The notes under the pieces were generated by a model that saw nothing but the letters and a program-made list of their open reading frames with translations, was not told the DNA's origin and searched no databases. DNA of 64,000 nt, from assembly GCF_001653515.1 (NCBI RefSeq), contig NZ_LYOY01000040.1, positions 1,302,001 to 1,366,000 of the forward strand. The letters are read 5' to 3'. This document shows, piece after piece, positions 52,161 to 60,000 of this stretch. The position numbers and the translations under genes are program-made. This DNA is from Streptomyces sp. ERV7 (GTDB taxonomy: Bacteria > Actinomycetota > Actinomycetes > Streptomycetales > Streptomycetaceae). Positions within the stretch are counted from its first letter, which is position 1. Each line of letters begins with the position of its first letter.

Positions 52161-52850
52161 GTGAGCCGGATCTCGGTCCGGGGATTCGCGGTGGCGTCAG
52201 CCACTGCGGTCACCACCGTCGGCGCCGTCGTGGGTGTTGCCTCGGGCGCGCCCCAGACCGCTTCGAACGACAACGTCGAGGCGACCGCTGCCGACACGAC
52301 GCTTCTCGCGGACATACCCGCGGGCCAGCAGGCCCAGGTGCAGACCGCGTCCCTGACGCAGCAGGCGGACGCCCAGTCCGCCCAGGCGAGCGCCGCCGCG
52401 AAGAAGTCCGCGGAGGAGGCCGCCCGCCTCCAGGCCGCCAAGGACGCCAAGTCCAAGAAGGAGTCGGCGGACGAGAAGGCGAAGGAGCGCGAGCAGGAGC
52501 AGATCGCCAGCCGCTCCGCCACCCGCGACCCCGCGTCGTTCCCCGTACAGAGCTCGTACACGGTCGAGCAGGTCAAGGCCATCGCACGGCAGATCGTGCC
52601 GGCGGACCAGTTCCAGTGCTTCAGCAACATCGTGAACCACGAGTCGACGTGGAACTATCTGGCGGTCAACGCCAGTTCCGGCGCGTACGGCCTGGTCCAG
52701 GCGCTCCCGGGCTCCAAGATGTCCTCGGTGGGCTCCGACTGGCGGACCAACCCCGCCACCCAGATCAAGTGGGGCCTGAACTACATGAACTCCAGCTACC
52801 ACAGCCCCTGTGGTGCCTGGTCGTTCTGGCAGGCCAACAGCTGGTACTAG
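52161..52850 (+). CDS. Secreted lytic transglycosylase-like (SLT) protein
   Basis: 229 residues from GTG 52161 behind GGAAGGAAA. A signal peptide (VRGFAVASATAVTTVGAVVG) is followed by a charged coiled-coil stretch rich in Ala/Lys/Glu (AAKKSAEEAARLQAAKDAKS) and a C-terminal SLT/goose-lysozyme-like domain: ADQFQCFSNIVNHESTWNYL with catalytic Glu, SGAYGLVQALPGSKMSS, and IKWGLNYMNSSYHSPCGAWS. It cleaves peptidoglycan glycan strands in the wall. Own terminator downstream. Confidence 0.9.
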   Translation: MSRISVRGFAVASATAVTTVGAVVGVASGAPQTASNDNVEATAADTTLLADIPAGQQAQVQTASLTQQADAQSAQASAAAKKSAEEAARLQAAKDAKSKKESADEKAKEREQEQIASRSATRDPASFPVQSSYTVEQVKAIARQIVPADQFQCFSNIVNHESTWNYLAVNASSGAYGLVQALPGSKMSSVGSDWRTNPATQIKWGLNYMNSSYHSPCGAWSFWQANSWY

Positions 52851-52888
52851 ACGCTCCGGAATCTTTGCCCGGGGCAACTCAACCTTTC

Positions 52889-52921
52889 GAAGCCCCTCAC
52901 CGTCCTTCGGTGAGGGGCTTC
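52889..52921 (+). terminator. Intrinsic terminator after transglycosylase gene
   Basis: A perfect 14-bp stem GAAGCCCCTCACCG / CGGTGAGGGGCTTC around a TCCTT loop, 38 bp after the stop. Confidence 0.85.
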
Positions 52922-53004
52922 GCCCTGTACGGTCGGAAGCGACGACTCCGGGTGTGGGGGGAGTGGTGGGAACGCTCAGCGGGGGAAAGGGAAGCGGCAG
53001 CATC

Positions 53005-53318
53005 ATGTCGAAAGTGCCGGGGCTGCTCGGGGCGCTGGGCGCCGGTCTGACCCGTATGGGCCAGCGGCTGGACGAACGCCGGGTGGAGACCGAGGCACGC
53101 GCGGCCGAGGACGCGGGCCTGGACGGCTCCGCCGGGACCGCCCGCAGTGACGATTCACCGGCCCGGGTGCCGGAGACGGCACCGGTGGGTGTGCCCGCGC
53201 AAGCCCCGGCAGGTGTGCCGGCGAAGGCCCCGGCGGTACGGGTCTCCGCGGAGGTCCCGGAGCCCTCGCCCGCGCAGGACGGGGCGCAGGCCCCCGAGTC
53301 CGCCGTGCCCGACCCCGT
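53005..53318 (+). pseudogene. N-terminal fragment of a probable AI-2E-type (PerM) transporter
   Basis: About 105 residues: MSKVPGLLGALGAGLTRMGQ, DERRVETEARAAEDAGLD, then a Pro/Ala/Val-rich linker. This beginning resembles, from memory, the cytoplasmic N-terminus of Streptomyces AI-2E family transporters, whose membrane domain would follow. Instead, at about 53318 the sequence becomes the inverted end of the FtsX permease gene. No membrane helix is left, so the fragment is non-functional. Identification is tentative. Confidence 0.5.
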
Positions 53319-55426
53319 GTGCCGAACGCGACCAGGGACGAGAGCAGGCGCTTGCGTTCGCGCAGTTGCTCCAGCATCGAGACCAGCAGGCTCGTGCCGA
53401 TCAGCATCAGGACCGCCGCCGCACCGATGTACAGCCCCCGCCGCACCCCGGCGAACTTCGCCGCCGTCTTGACGTCGTTGAGCGCCCGCGCCCGTGTGAA
53501 CGGGTCCGCCGCCCACGTCGCGTTCAGGACCCGGTCGGTCACCAGCGCGTCGCCGGGACGCGTGGTCACGTACGTCGTGTAGTACACCCGCGCCTTGGTG
53601 AAGGCCCGGATCGCCCCGGGCGTCGCCAGCAGGCCGCCCCGCTTCGTGCCCAGCGGGTCCGTCCGCGCCGGGACCGTCCGCGCGTCGCGCGGCACCGTGT
53701 ACGGGGTGTCCGTCGCCTTGCGGAGGTCCGCGTCGGGGCGGCCCGGCGACTCGAAGTACAGCTTCGCGCCCGGCGCGGCGCCGTCCCCGCCGAAGTCGCC
53801 CCCCGTGGTCACGAACACGTCGCCGTCCTTGCATGACGGCAGTTCGCCCACCTCGCGCAGCGCCCGGCAGTCGCCCACCGCCATCTCGACGTACCTGTCG
53901 TCGTCCGGGTTCTTCGACCTGGTGCGCAGACCCGCGTTTCCGAGCGTCGTGGTGCCGGTGACGCCGGGGATCGCCTTCAGGTTCTCCTCGCGGCGCTCCT
54001 GTTCGGCCTTGGACAGGTTCGTGGACATCGGGACGACCATCTGCGCCCGGGCCGTGTCCTCGCCGCTGGAGGTCACATAGTCGCCCTCGATGCCGCTGAA
54101 GAGCATCTGGAGCGCGATCGCCCCGGCCACCGCCACCGCGATGCCGTTCACCAGGCGGGCCGCCGCGCCGGAGTTCAACTGGAGGCGGCGGACCGCGAGT
54201 TGCCAGCCCACCCCGCCTCCGCCGAGCCGCCGCACCACCGTCTCGATCAGCCACGGCAGCAGTGCCGTCACCCCGATGAGGAGCAGGACCGTACCGCCGA
54301 TCACTTGGCCCTGGTTGTAGAAGCCCTGGTCGCGGCCCTTGTCGAACATCGGGACGAGGAGGCCGAGTCCGACCACCGGCAGCAGCAGCCGCCACCACAG
54401 GCGCCGGGGGCGCGGCACCGACGTCCGTACGACACCCAGCGGTTCGATCACCACCCCGCGCAGCGCGAACAGCGTCACCCCGACCGCCGCCGCCGGCACC
54501 GCCAGACCCACCAGGACCGCCAGAGCGGCGCTGGGGTCGAGGTCGGCGGGGAAGACATTGAGCCGGGCGATGGTGACCTCGCCGACGTACTGGCGGGCGA
54601 TCAGGAAGAACACCGTGCCGAGGGCGAGTCCCAGGACCGAGCCCGCCAGCGCCTCGCCCGCCGCGATCCAGCGTGTCATCCGGCTGTCCGCGCCCACCAG
54701 GCGCAGCGCCGCGAGGCGCTTGTCGCGCCGGTCGCCGCCGAAGCGCACGGCCGCCGCGATGAAGACCGCGACCGGCAGCAGCAGCACCACGAAGATGATC
54801 ACGATGAGCAGGGCCAGGATCGGGTCGATCGGCTCGGTGGGCTGCTTGTCGGGGAAGGAGTTGATCCGCTCGATGTCGACCCGCTCCGAGTTGAGCGCCT
54901 CCTGGCCCTTGAGCACGTCGCTGCCCGCGTAGTAGGCGAGTTCGTGCGGGCCGAGCAGCCCGCTGTCGCCGATGGTGCCGGTGATCTTGTACGGGACGCG
55001 CTCGCGCAGCAGTTTGCCGCCGGGCGAGTTCAGCAGGTCGCGCAGGTCGGGCGAGACCACCATGGTGCCGGGCGCGGGCAGCGCGGAGAGCCCCGGCGGC
55101 ACCGGCGCGCGCTTCCCCTCGGGCTGCAGCAGCCGGCCGCGGATGTCCTCCCCGTCGAAGACGGTGTCGGTACGGGCCAGCAGCATGGTGTCGGCGCCCG
55201 CGGGCATCTGCTGCCCGGCGCCGAAGTCGTTGCGCGCGTTGTCGCGTGCGTCCCGCGCCGCGAGCGCGCCCGGCAGGGCGGTGGTGGCGAGCAGCAGCGC
55301 CACGCCGAGCCCGACGCCGATCGCCGTCATCAGCGTGCGCGTCCACCCCTCGCGGCCGCCGGTGAGCGCGAACTTGGCACCCAGGGAGAGGTCCCGGAGC
55401 CTGTTCAGACGGAGTGCCCCGGTCAT
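53319..55426 (-). pseudogene. FtsX-like ABC permease 1, C-terminally truncated
   Basis: ATG 55426 overlaps the ATPase stop (ATGA). The protein parallels the complete permease at 56683-59025: SLGAKFALTGGREGWTRTLM, VRFGGDRRDKRLAALRLVGA, WRLLLPVVGLGLL, WQLAVRRLQLNSGAAARLVN, ending RKRLLSSLVAFGTR. At that point the other paralogue continues for about 80 residues (two membrane helices and the RPDGLRTE end), but here the frame enters the antisense of the AI-2E-like fragment and runs to 53003. About 700 residues remain; the last FtsX domain lacks its final helices, so function is doubtful. Confidence 0.75.
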
Positions 55427-56115
55427 ACGGCGTGCTCCAGCATCATGTCGCGGGACTTGCCGTCGCGTACGACGATCTCCCGGTCGGAGTAGGCGGCGAC
55501 CCGCGCCTCGTGGGTGACCAGGACGACCGCCGCGCTGGCGGACCGGGCCGCCTCGGTGAGCAGCTGCATCACGCGCTCGCCGTTGAGCGAGTCGAGCGCT
55601 CCGGTCGGCTCGTCCGCGAAGATCACCCGCGGTGAGGTGACCAGCGAGCGGGCCACCGCCACGCGCTGGCCCTGGCCGCCGGAGACCTCGCCGGGCCGCT
55701 TGCCGCCCAGGTCGTCGACCTCCAGGCGCTCCATCCACTTCAGGGCCGTGCGCTCGGCCTCCTTGCGCCGCACCCCGGTCAGCCGCAGCGGCAGTGCGAC
55801 GTTCTCCGTGCAGGTCAGCTCGGGCACCAGCTGGCCGAACTGGAAGACGAAGCCGAACTCGCTGCGGCGCAGCGCGCTGCGCTCCGCGTCCTTCATCGAG
55901 GACAGCTCACGGCCGTTGTAGAGGATCGATCCCGAGTCGGGCGTGACGATCCCGGCCAGGCAGTGCAGCAGCGTCGACTTGCCCGAGCCGGAGGGGCCCA
56001 TGACGGCGACGACCTCGCCCGGGTGGATCGAGAACTCCGCCCCGTCGAGCGCGGGCGTGGACCCGTACGACTTGCGCAGGTCCTTGGCGAGGAGCAGGGA
56101 GCCGGCGGGCGTCAT
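55423..56115 (-). CDS. ABC transporter ATP-binding protein 1 (MacB/LolD-like)
   Basis: 230 residues. Walker A VVAVMGPSGSGKSTLLHCLA, Q-loop FVFQFGQLVPELT, signature VSGGQGQRVAVARSL, Walker B RVIFADEPTGALDSL, and H-loop LVTHEARVAAYSDREIVV. This type couples to FtsX/MacB permeases. It overlaps PadR upstream and the permease downstream by four bases each, so all three are translationally coupled. Confidence 0.93.
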   Translation of the reverse strand: MTPAGSLLLAKDLRKSYGSTPALDGAEFSIHPGEVVAVMGPSGSGKSTLLHCLAGIVTPDSGSILYNGRELSSMKDAERSALRRSEFGFVFQFGQLVPELTCTENVALPLRLTGVRRKEAERTALKWMERLEVDDLGGKRPGEVSGGQGQRVAVARSLVTSPRVIFADEPTGALDSLNGERVMQLLTEAARSASAAVVLVTHEARVAAYSDREIVVRDGKSRDMMLEHAV

Positions 56116-56636
56116 GCGCGTACCTCCGTGGCGAGCTGGTCGAGGCGGGCGGCGGTCAGCTCCAGCCAGCGCAGGTCCGCCTCCAGATGGAACAGGGCGT
56201 GGTCGCAGATCAGCTGGTCGGAGAGGTCGCCGCGGCGCTTGCGGTCGGTGAGGATGCGCATCAGCCGCAGATGCTCGGCACGCTGGGTGTCGAGCAGGTC
56301 ACCGGCGCTGCGGCCGGTGAGCAGGGCGAGGACGACCTTGGTGTAGAGGGTCGACTGGAGGTACGGCTCGGGCTTCTCCGGCTGCCTGAGCCAGGCCTCG
56401 ACATCGGTGATGCCGGCCTCGGTGATCGCGTACCGCTTGCGCTCGGGGCCGCCGCCGGCCTCCACGCCGTCGACCTCCACGAGGCCGTTCTTCAGCAGGC
56501 GCGACATGGTCGAGTAGACCTGCCCGTAGTGCAGCGGGCGGTCGTGCCCGAACTTCTCGTCGAAGGCGCGCTTGAGGTCGTACCCATGGCGCGGGCCCGA
56601 CTCAAGGAGTCCGAGGAGGGTGTGGCCGATGGACAT
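56112..56636 (-). CDS. PadR-family regulator
   Basis: 174 residues. Winged-helix N-terminus GHTLLGLLESGPRHGYDLKR and YGQVYSTMSRLLKNGLVEVD, wing KRYAITEAGITDVEAWL, and a C-terminal helical dimer domain (vir_act_alpha_C-like). It sits between the two ABC modules on the same strand and probably represses both, perhaps through the palindrome at 59762-59782. Ligand unknown, likely what the transporters handle. Confidence 0.9.
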   Translation of the reverse strand: MSIGHTLLGLLESGPRHGYDLKRAFDEKFGHDRPLHYGQVYSTMSRLLKNGLVEVDGVEAGGGPERKRYAITEAGITDVEAWLRQPEKPEPYLQSTLYTKVVLALLTGRSAGDLLDTQRAEHLRLMRILTDRKRRGDLSDQLICDHALFHLEADLRWLELTAARLDQLATEVRA

Positions 56637-56682
56637 GCTCAGATGCCTTTCTGCTGGTACGTCTGCGGACGGGGTGGGCGGG

Positions 56683-59025
56683 TCACTCGGTACGGAGGCC
56701 GTCGGGGCGCATCAGGCGCCACAGCGGGGGCAGGCTGAGCAGCGTCACCACCAGGACGGCGACGGTACCGGTGCCCGCGAGCGGCAGGAAAAGCCACCAG
56801 TCGGTGACCTCCTTGCCGACCATGTCGAGCAGGGCCACGCCCAGCGCGGTGCCGCCCGCGACCGCGAGCACCACCCCGAGGACGACCGGCACCGCGGTCT
56901 GCCACAGCACGGACAGGGCGAGCGAGGAGCGCCGGGTGCCGAAGGCGACCAGGACCGACAGCAGCCTGCGGCGCTCGCGCAGCTGCTCGATCTGCGAGAC
57001 GAGCAGGCTCAGCGCGATCAGCAGCATGGTGGCGATCGCCCCGGTCCGCAGCCCGCTCCGGACACTGGCGTACTGCTTGTCGCGCTCGACCTTGTCGATG
57101 GTGCGCACGGACATCACCGGGTCGATGGCGGCGGCCGTGTTGCGTACGTACTCGGCGGCCTCCGGCACCTTCCGGTCGACCCGGATCATGGCCTTGGTCT
57201 CGGCCGAGGCGAGCTTGCCGATGTCGACGGCGCCCGGGGTGGCGAAGATGCCGTGCCGGGCCTCGCCCATCGGGTCGGGCCGGGAGAGCACCGAACGGGC
57301 CGACCTGGGCACGGTCCACAGGACCGGCTTCACCGACGGGTCGTAGTCGGCGTCGGTGTCGAGGTTGACCGCTTCGCCGGGCCGCGCGCTCCGGTCCACC
57401 CAGTCGCTCAGCCGCTTGTCGCCCTCGGGGTGGACGACGAAGGTGTCCCCGTCGCGGCACGAGCGGATGCGGGCGAGCTCGGCGAGGGTGGCGCAGTCGC
57501 CCACGGTCAGCACGGTGGTGGGCCGGAGCTGGTCCCGGGTGTAGTGGCCCGGCCGGGTCGCGTAGGTCTCGATCGTGCCGATGACCGCCTCGACGCCCTT
57601 GGTGGCGCGAAAGTCGTGGATCATCCGCTGGGCGCGCTCGCCGCTGGGGAAGTCCGCCACGACGTCGATCTGGGCGCGGCTGGGGTCCTGGTCGGTGGTG
57701 CGGACGAAGTCGGCGTGGATGCCGGTGGTCATCATCTGGAGCGAGACCGCGCCCGCCACCGCCACGGTGATCCCCGCGACGGCCCGGCTCGCGGTGCCCC
57801 CGCTGAGCTGGAGCCGGCGTACGGCCAGCTGCCAGGCGACCGGGCCGCCGCGCAGCCTGGCGACCGCCGCCTCCACCAGCCACGGCAGCAGGGTGGCGAG
57901 TCCGGTCAGGGTGAGGATCGCGCCGAGGGCGACCAGGTTCGGGTCGGTCACGCCGTTGTCGACGCCCGCCCTGGGGGACAGGGCGAGGACGCCGATCCCG
58001 GCGGCGGGCAGCAGCAGCCGCCACCACAGCCTGCGCCTGCGGGGCTTGGCGGCCCGTACGACGCCCAGCGGCTCGACGGCCACCGAGCGCATCGTGAAGA
58101 GGGTGACCACGACGGCCGCGAGCGGCACGGCGAGCAGCACGAGCACGGCGAGCGCCGGGTCCGGGGTGAAGTCGGCGGGGAAGGCCGCGAAGCTCCAGAA
58201 CCGGACGCCGCCGACGAGTTCGCGGCCGAAGAGGAAGAGGGCCGTGCCGACCAGCAGGCCGAGCGCCGAGCCCGCGAGCGCCTCCCCGGCCGCGATCCAG
58301 CGGGTCATCCCGGTGTCGGCGCCGACCAGCCGGAGTGCCGCGAGCCGCCGGTCGCGGCGCTCGCCGCCGAACCGTACGGCGGTGGCGATGAAGATGATCA
58401 CCGGCATGAGCAGCACCACGCAGGACACCACGGTGAGCGCCACGAGGACCGGGCTGAGCGGCAGCTTCTCGACCTCGCCGCCGAAGGCGTCGGTGCGGGC
58501 GGCGCCGGTGTCCCGGCTGAGCGTGTCGCTGCCCGCGTAGAAGAAGAGCTCGGTGGGGTCGAGGAGCCCGGCGTCGCCGATGCTCGCGGTGATCCTGTAC
58601 GGGAGGCGCTGGCGCAGCAGTTCGCCCCTGGGCGAGTCGAGCAGGTCGCGCAGGGCGGGGGAGGCGGCCATCTCGCCGGGCCGGGGCACCGTGCGCAGCC
58701 CGGGCGGTACGGCGGGGTGCGCGCCCTCGGGGCGCAGCAGGAGGCCGCCGATGCTCTCGCCCCGGTACTCGGTGCCGACCATGTCGAAGAGCAGCGACCT
58801 TTCGGAGCGCTCGAACGCCTTGCTGCTGCCCGAGGCGGCCGGCACCCGGGCGTCCCCGCGCGCGCTGCTCGCCTGGTTGACGTGGGGTATCGAGGCGGCC
58901 GCGAAGAGCAGCGCGACCCCGAGCCCGACGCCGAGGGCGGTCAGCAGCGTACGGATCCAGCCCTCGCGGCCGCCGGTGAAGGCGAACTTGGCGCCGAGCG
59001 CCAGCTCGCGGGGGCGGCGGCTCAC
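56683..59025 (-). CDS. FtsX-like ABC permease 2 (complete)
   Basis: 780 residues, GTG start overlapping the ATPase stop (GTGA). Two FtsX domains, ten or so hydrophobic segments: first helix after GAKFAFTGGREGWIRTLLTA, domain 1 around VRFGGERRDRRLAALRLVGA, domain 2 around EQLRERRRLLSVLVAFGTRR, ending PLWRLMRPDGLRTE. Large extracytoplasmic loops with paired Cys (VGDCATLAELARIRSC). It resembles MacB-type mechanotransmission permeases of actinomycetes, paralogous to the truncated permease at 53319-55426. Confidence 0.9.
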   Translation of the reverse strand: MSRRPRELALGAKFAFTGGREGWIRTLLTALGVGLGVALLFAAASIPHVNQASSARGDARVPAASGSSKAFERSERSLLFDMVGTEYRGESIGGLLLRPEGAHPAVPPGLRTVPRPGEMAASPALRDLLDSPRGELLRQRLPYRITASIGDAGLLDPTELFFYAGSDTLSRDTGAARTDAFGGEVEKLPLSPVLVALTVVSCVVLLMPVIIFIATAVRFGGERRDRRLAALRLVGADTGMTRWIAAGEALAGSALGLLVGTALFLFGRELVGGVRFWSFAAFPADFTPDPALAVLVLLAVPLAAVVVTLFTMRSVAVEPLGVVRAAKPRRRRLWWRLLLPAAGIGVLALSPRAGVDNGVTDPNLVALGAILTLTGLATLLPWLVEAAVARLRGGPVAWQLAVRRLQLSGGTASRAVAGITVAVAGAVSLQMMTTGIHADFVRTTDQDPSRAQIDVVADFPSGERAQRMIHDFRATKGVEAVIGTIETYATRPGHYTRDQLRPTTVLTVGDCATLAELARIRSCRDGDTFVVHPEGDKRLSDWVDRSARPGEAVNLDTDADYDPSVKPVLWTVPRSARSVLSRPDPMGEARHGIFATPGAVDIGKLASAETKAMIRVDRKVPEAAEYVRNTAAAIDPVMSVRTIDKVERDKQYASVRSGLRTGAIATMLLIALSLLVSQIEQLRERRRLLSVLVAFGTRRSSLALSVLWQTAVPVVLGVVLAVAGGTALGVALLDMVGKEVTDWWLFLPLAGTGTVAVLVVTLLSLPPLWRLMRPDGLRTE

Positions 59026-59741
59026 CGGGAACCGGCCGGGGCGGCGGTCAGGTCGCGGGAGCGGCCGTCGCGGACGGTGATCTCGCGGTCGGAGTAGGCC
59101 GCGACCCGCGCCTCGTGGGTGACCAGGACCACCGCCGCGCCGGTGTCCCGGGCGGCCTCGGTGAACAGCCGCATCACCAGCTCGCCGCTGAGCGAGTCCA
59201 GGGCGCCGGTCGGCTCGTCGGCGAAGACCACCCGGGGCGCGGTGGCCAGGGCGCGGGCGACGGCGACGCGCTGGCCCTGGCCGCCGGATATCTGGTCGGG
59301 GCGGCGCCGGGCGACCTGGTCGACCTCCAGGCGCTCCAGCCAGTGCACGGCCGCGCGGTCGGCGTCCTTGCGACGCACCCCGTCGAGCCGCAGCGGCAGC
59401 GCCACGTTCTCGGCGCAGGTGAGCTCGGGCACCAGCTGGCCGAACTGGAAGACGAACCCGAAGTCACGGCGGCGCAGCGCCGAGCGGCGCACATCGCTCA
59501 TCGCGGTCACCTCGCGCCCGTCGTAGGTGATGGTCCCCGCGTCGGGCCGGACGATCCCGGCGAGACAGTGCAGCAGCGTGGACTTCCCGGAGCCCGAGGG
59601 GCCCATGACGGCGACGACCTCGCCGGGGGAGAGGGAGAAGTCCGCGCCGTCGAGGGCGGGCGTGGAGCCGAAGGCCTTGCGCAGCCCGCTCGCGCTGAGC
59701 AGGGGTCCGGACGCGGGACCGGATGACGAGCCGAGTGACAT
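59022..59741 (-). CDS. ABC transporter ATP-binding protein 2 (MacB/LolD-like)
   Basis: 239 residues from ATG 59741. Walker A VVAVMGPSGSGKSTLLHCLA, signature ISGGQGQRVAVARALA, Walker B RVVFADEPTGALDSL, LVTHEARVAAYSDREITV; about 75 percent like ATPase 1 by eye. There is no purine-rich ribosome site; upstream TATAGT stands seven bases from the ATG, so the mRNA is probably leaderless. First gene of the minus-strand group through permease 2, and perhaps of the whole five-gene set. Confidence 0.93.
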   Translation of the reverse strand: MSLGSSSGPASGPLLSASGLRKAFGSTPALDGADFSLSPGEVVAVMGPSGSGKSTLLHCLAGIVRPDAGTITYDGREVTAMSDVRRSALRRRDFGFVFQFGQLVPELTCAENVALPLRLDGVRRKDADRAAVHWLERLEVDQVARRRPDQISGGQGQRVAVARALATAPRVVFADEPTGALDSLSGELVMRLFTEAARDTGAAVVLVTHEARVAAYSDREITVRDGRSRDLTAAPAGSR

Positions 59742-59748
59742 GAGGAGG

Positions 59749-59782
59749 ACTATACGCACTAGGTATACGCGGTGTGTATACC
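59749..59782 (-). promoter_or_regulatory. Leaderless promoter with operator palindrome
   Basis: Minus strand: -10 TATAGT (59749-59754), 18-bp spacer, -35 TACACA (59773-59778). The transcription start predicted 6-8 bases after the -10 falls on the start codon. A perfect inverted repeat GGTATAC-N7-GTATACC (59762-59782) covers the -35 and spacer, and a further TATAC half-site lies at 59751-59755. It is well placed for repression by the PadR protein. Confidence 0.7.
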
Positions 59783-60000
59783 CCTGGTGCATAGCTCCTT
59801 GAGGAACATGACATTCCCTGGCAAAAACGGGCAGGATCCTGGGTTCTGGCAACCCTCGGGGCTGTTTGTCAGTCGGTTCCCATGGGCCGGGTGCTGATTC
59901 TCACGTACGGAAAAGACGTGATCGGCTCCCCTTTGTCCACACGTGCGGTGTTAGTTTTCTGAGCTGATCTGGCGAGTCAAGAAGGCGAGCGACTGAGGTT

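Noticed and set aside
56572..59097. 841-residue plus-strand frame opposite permease 2
   Set aside because: Gly/Ala/Gln/His-rich shadow; the minus strand has the FtsX domains.
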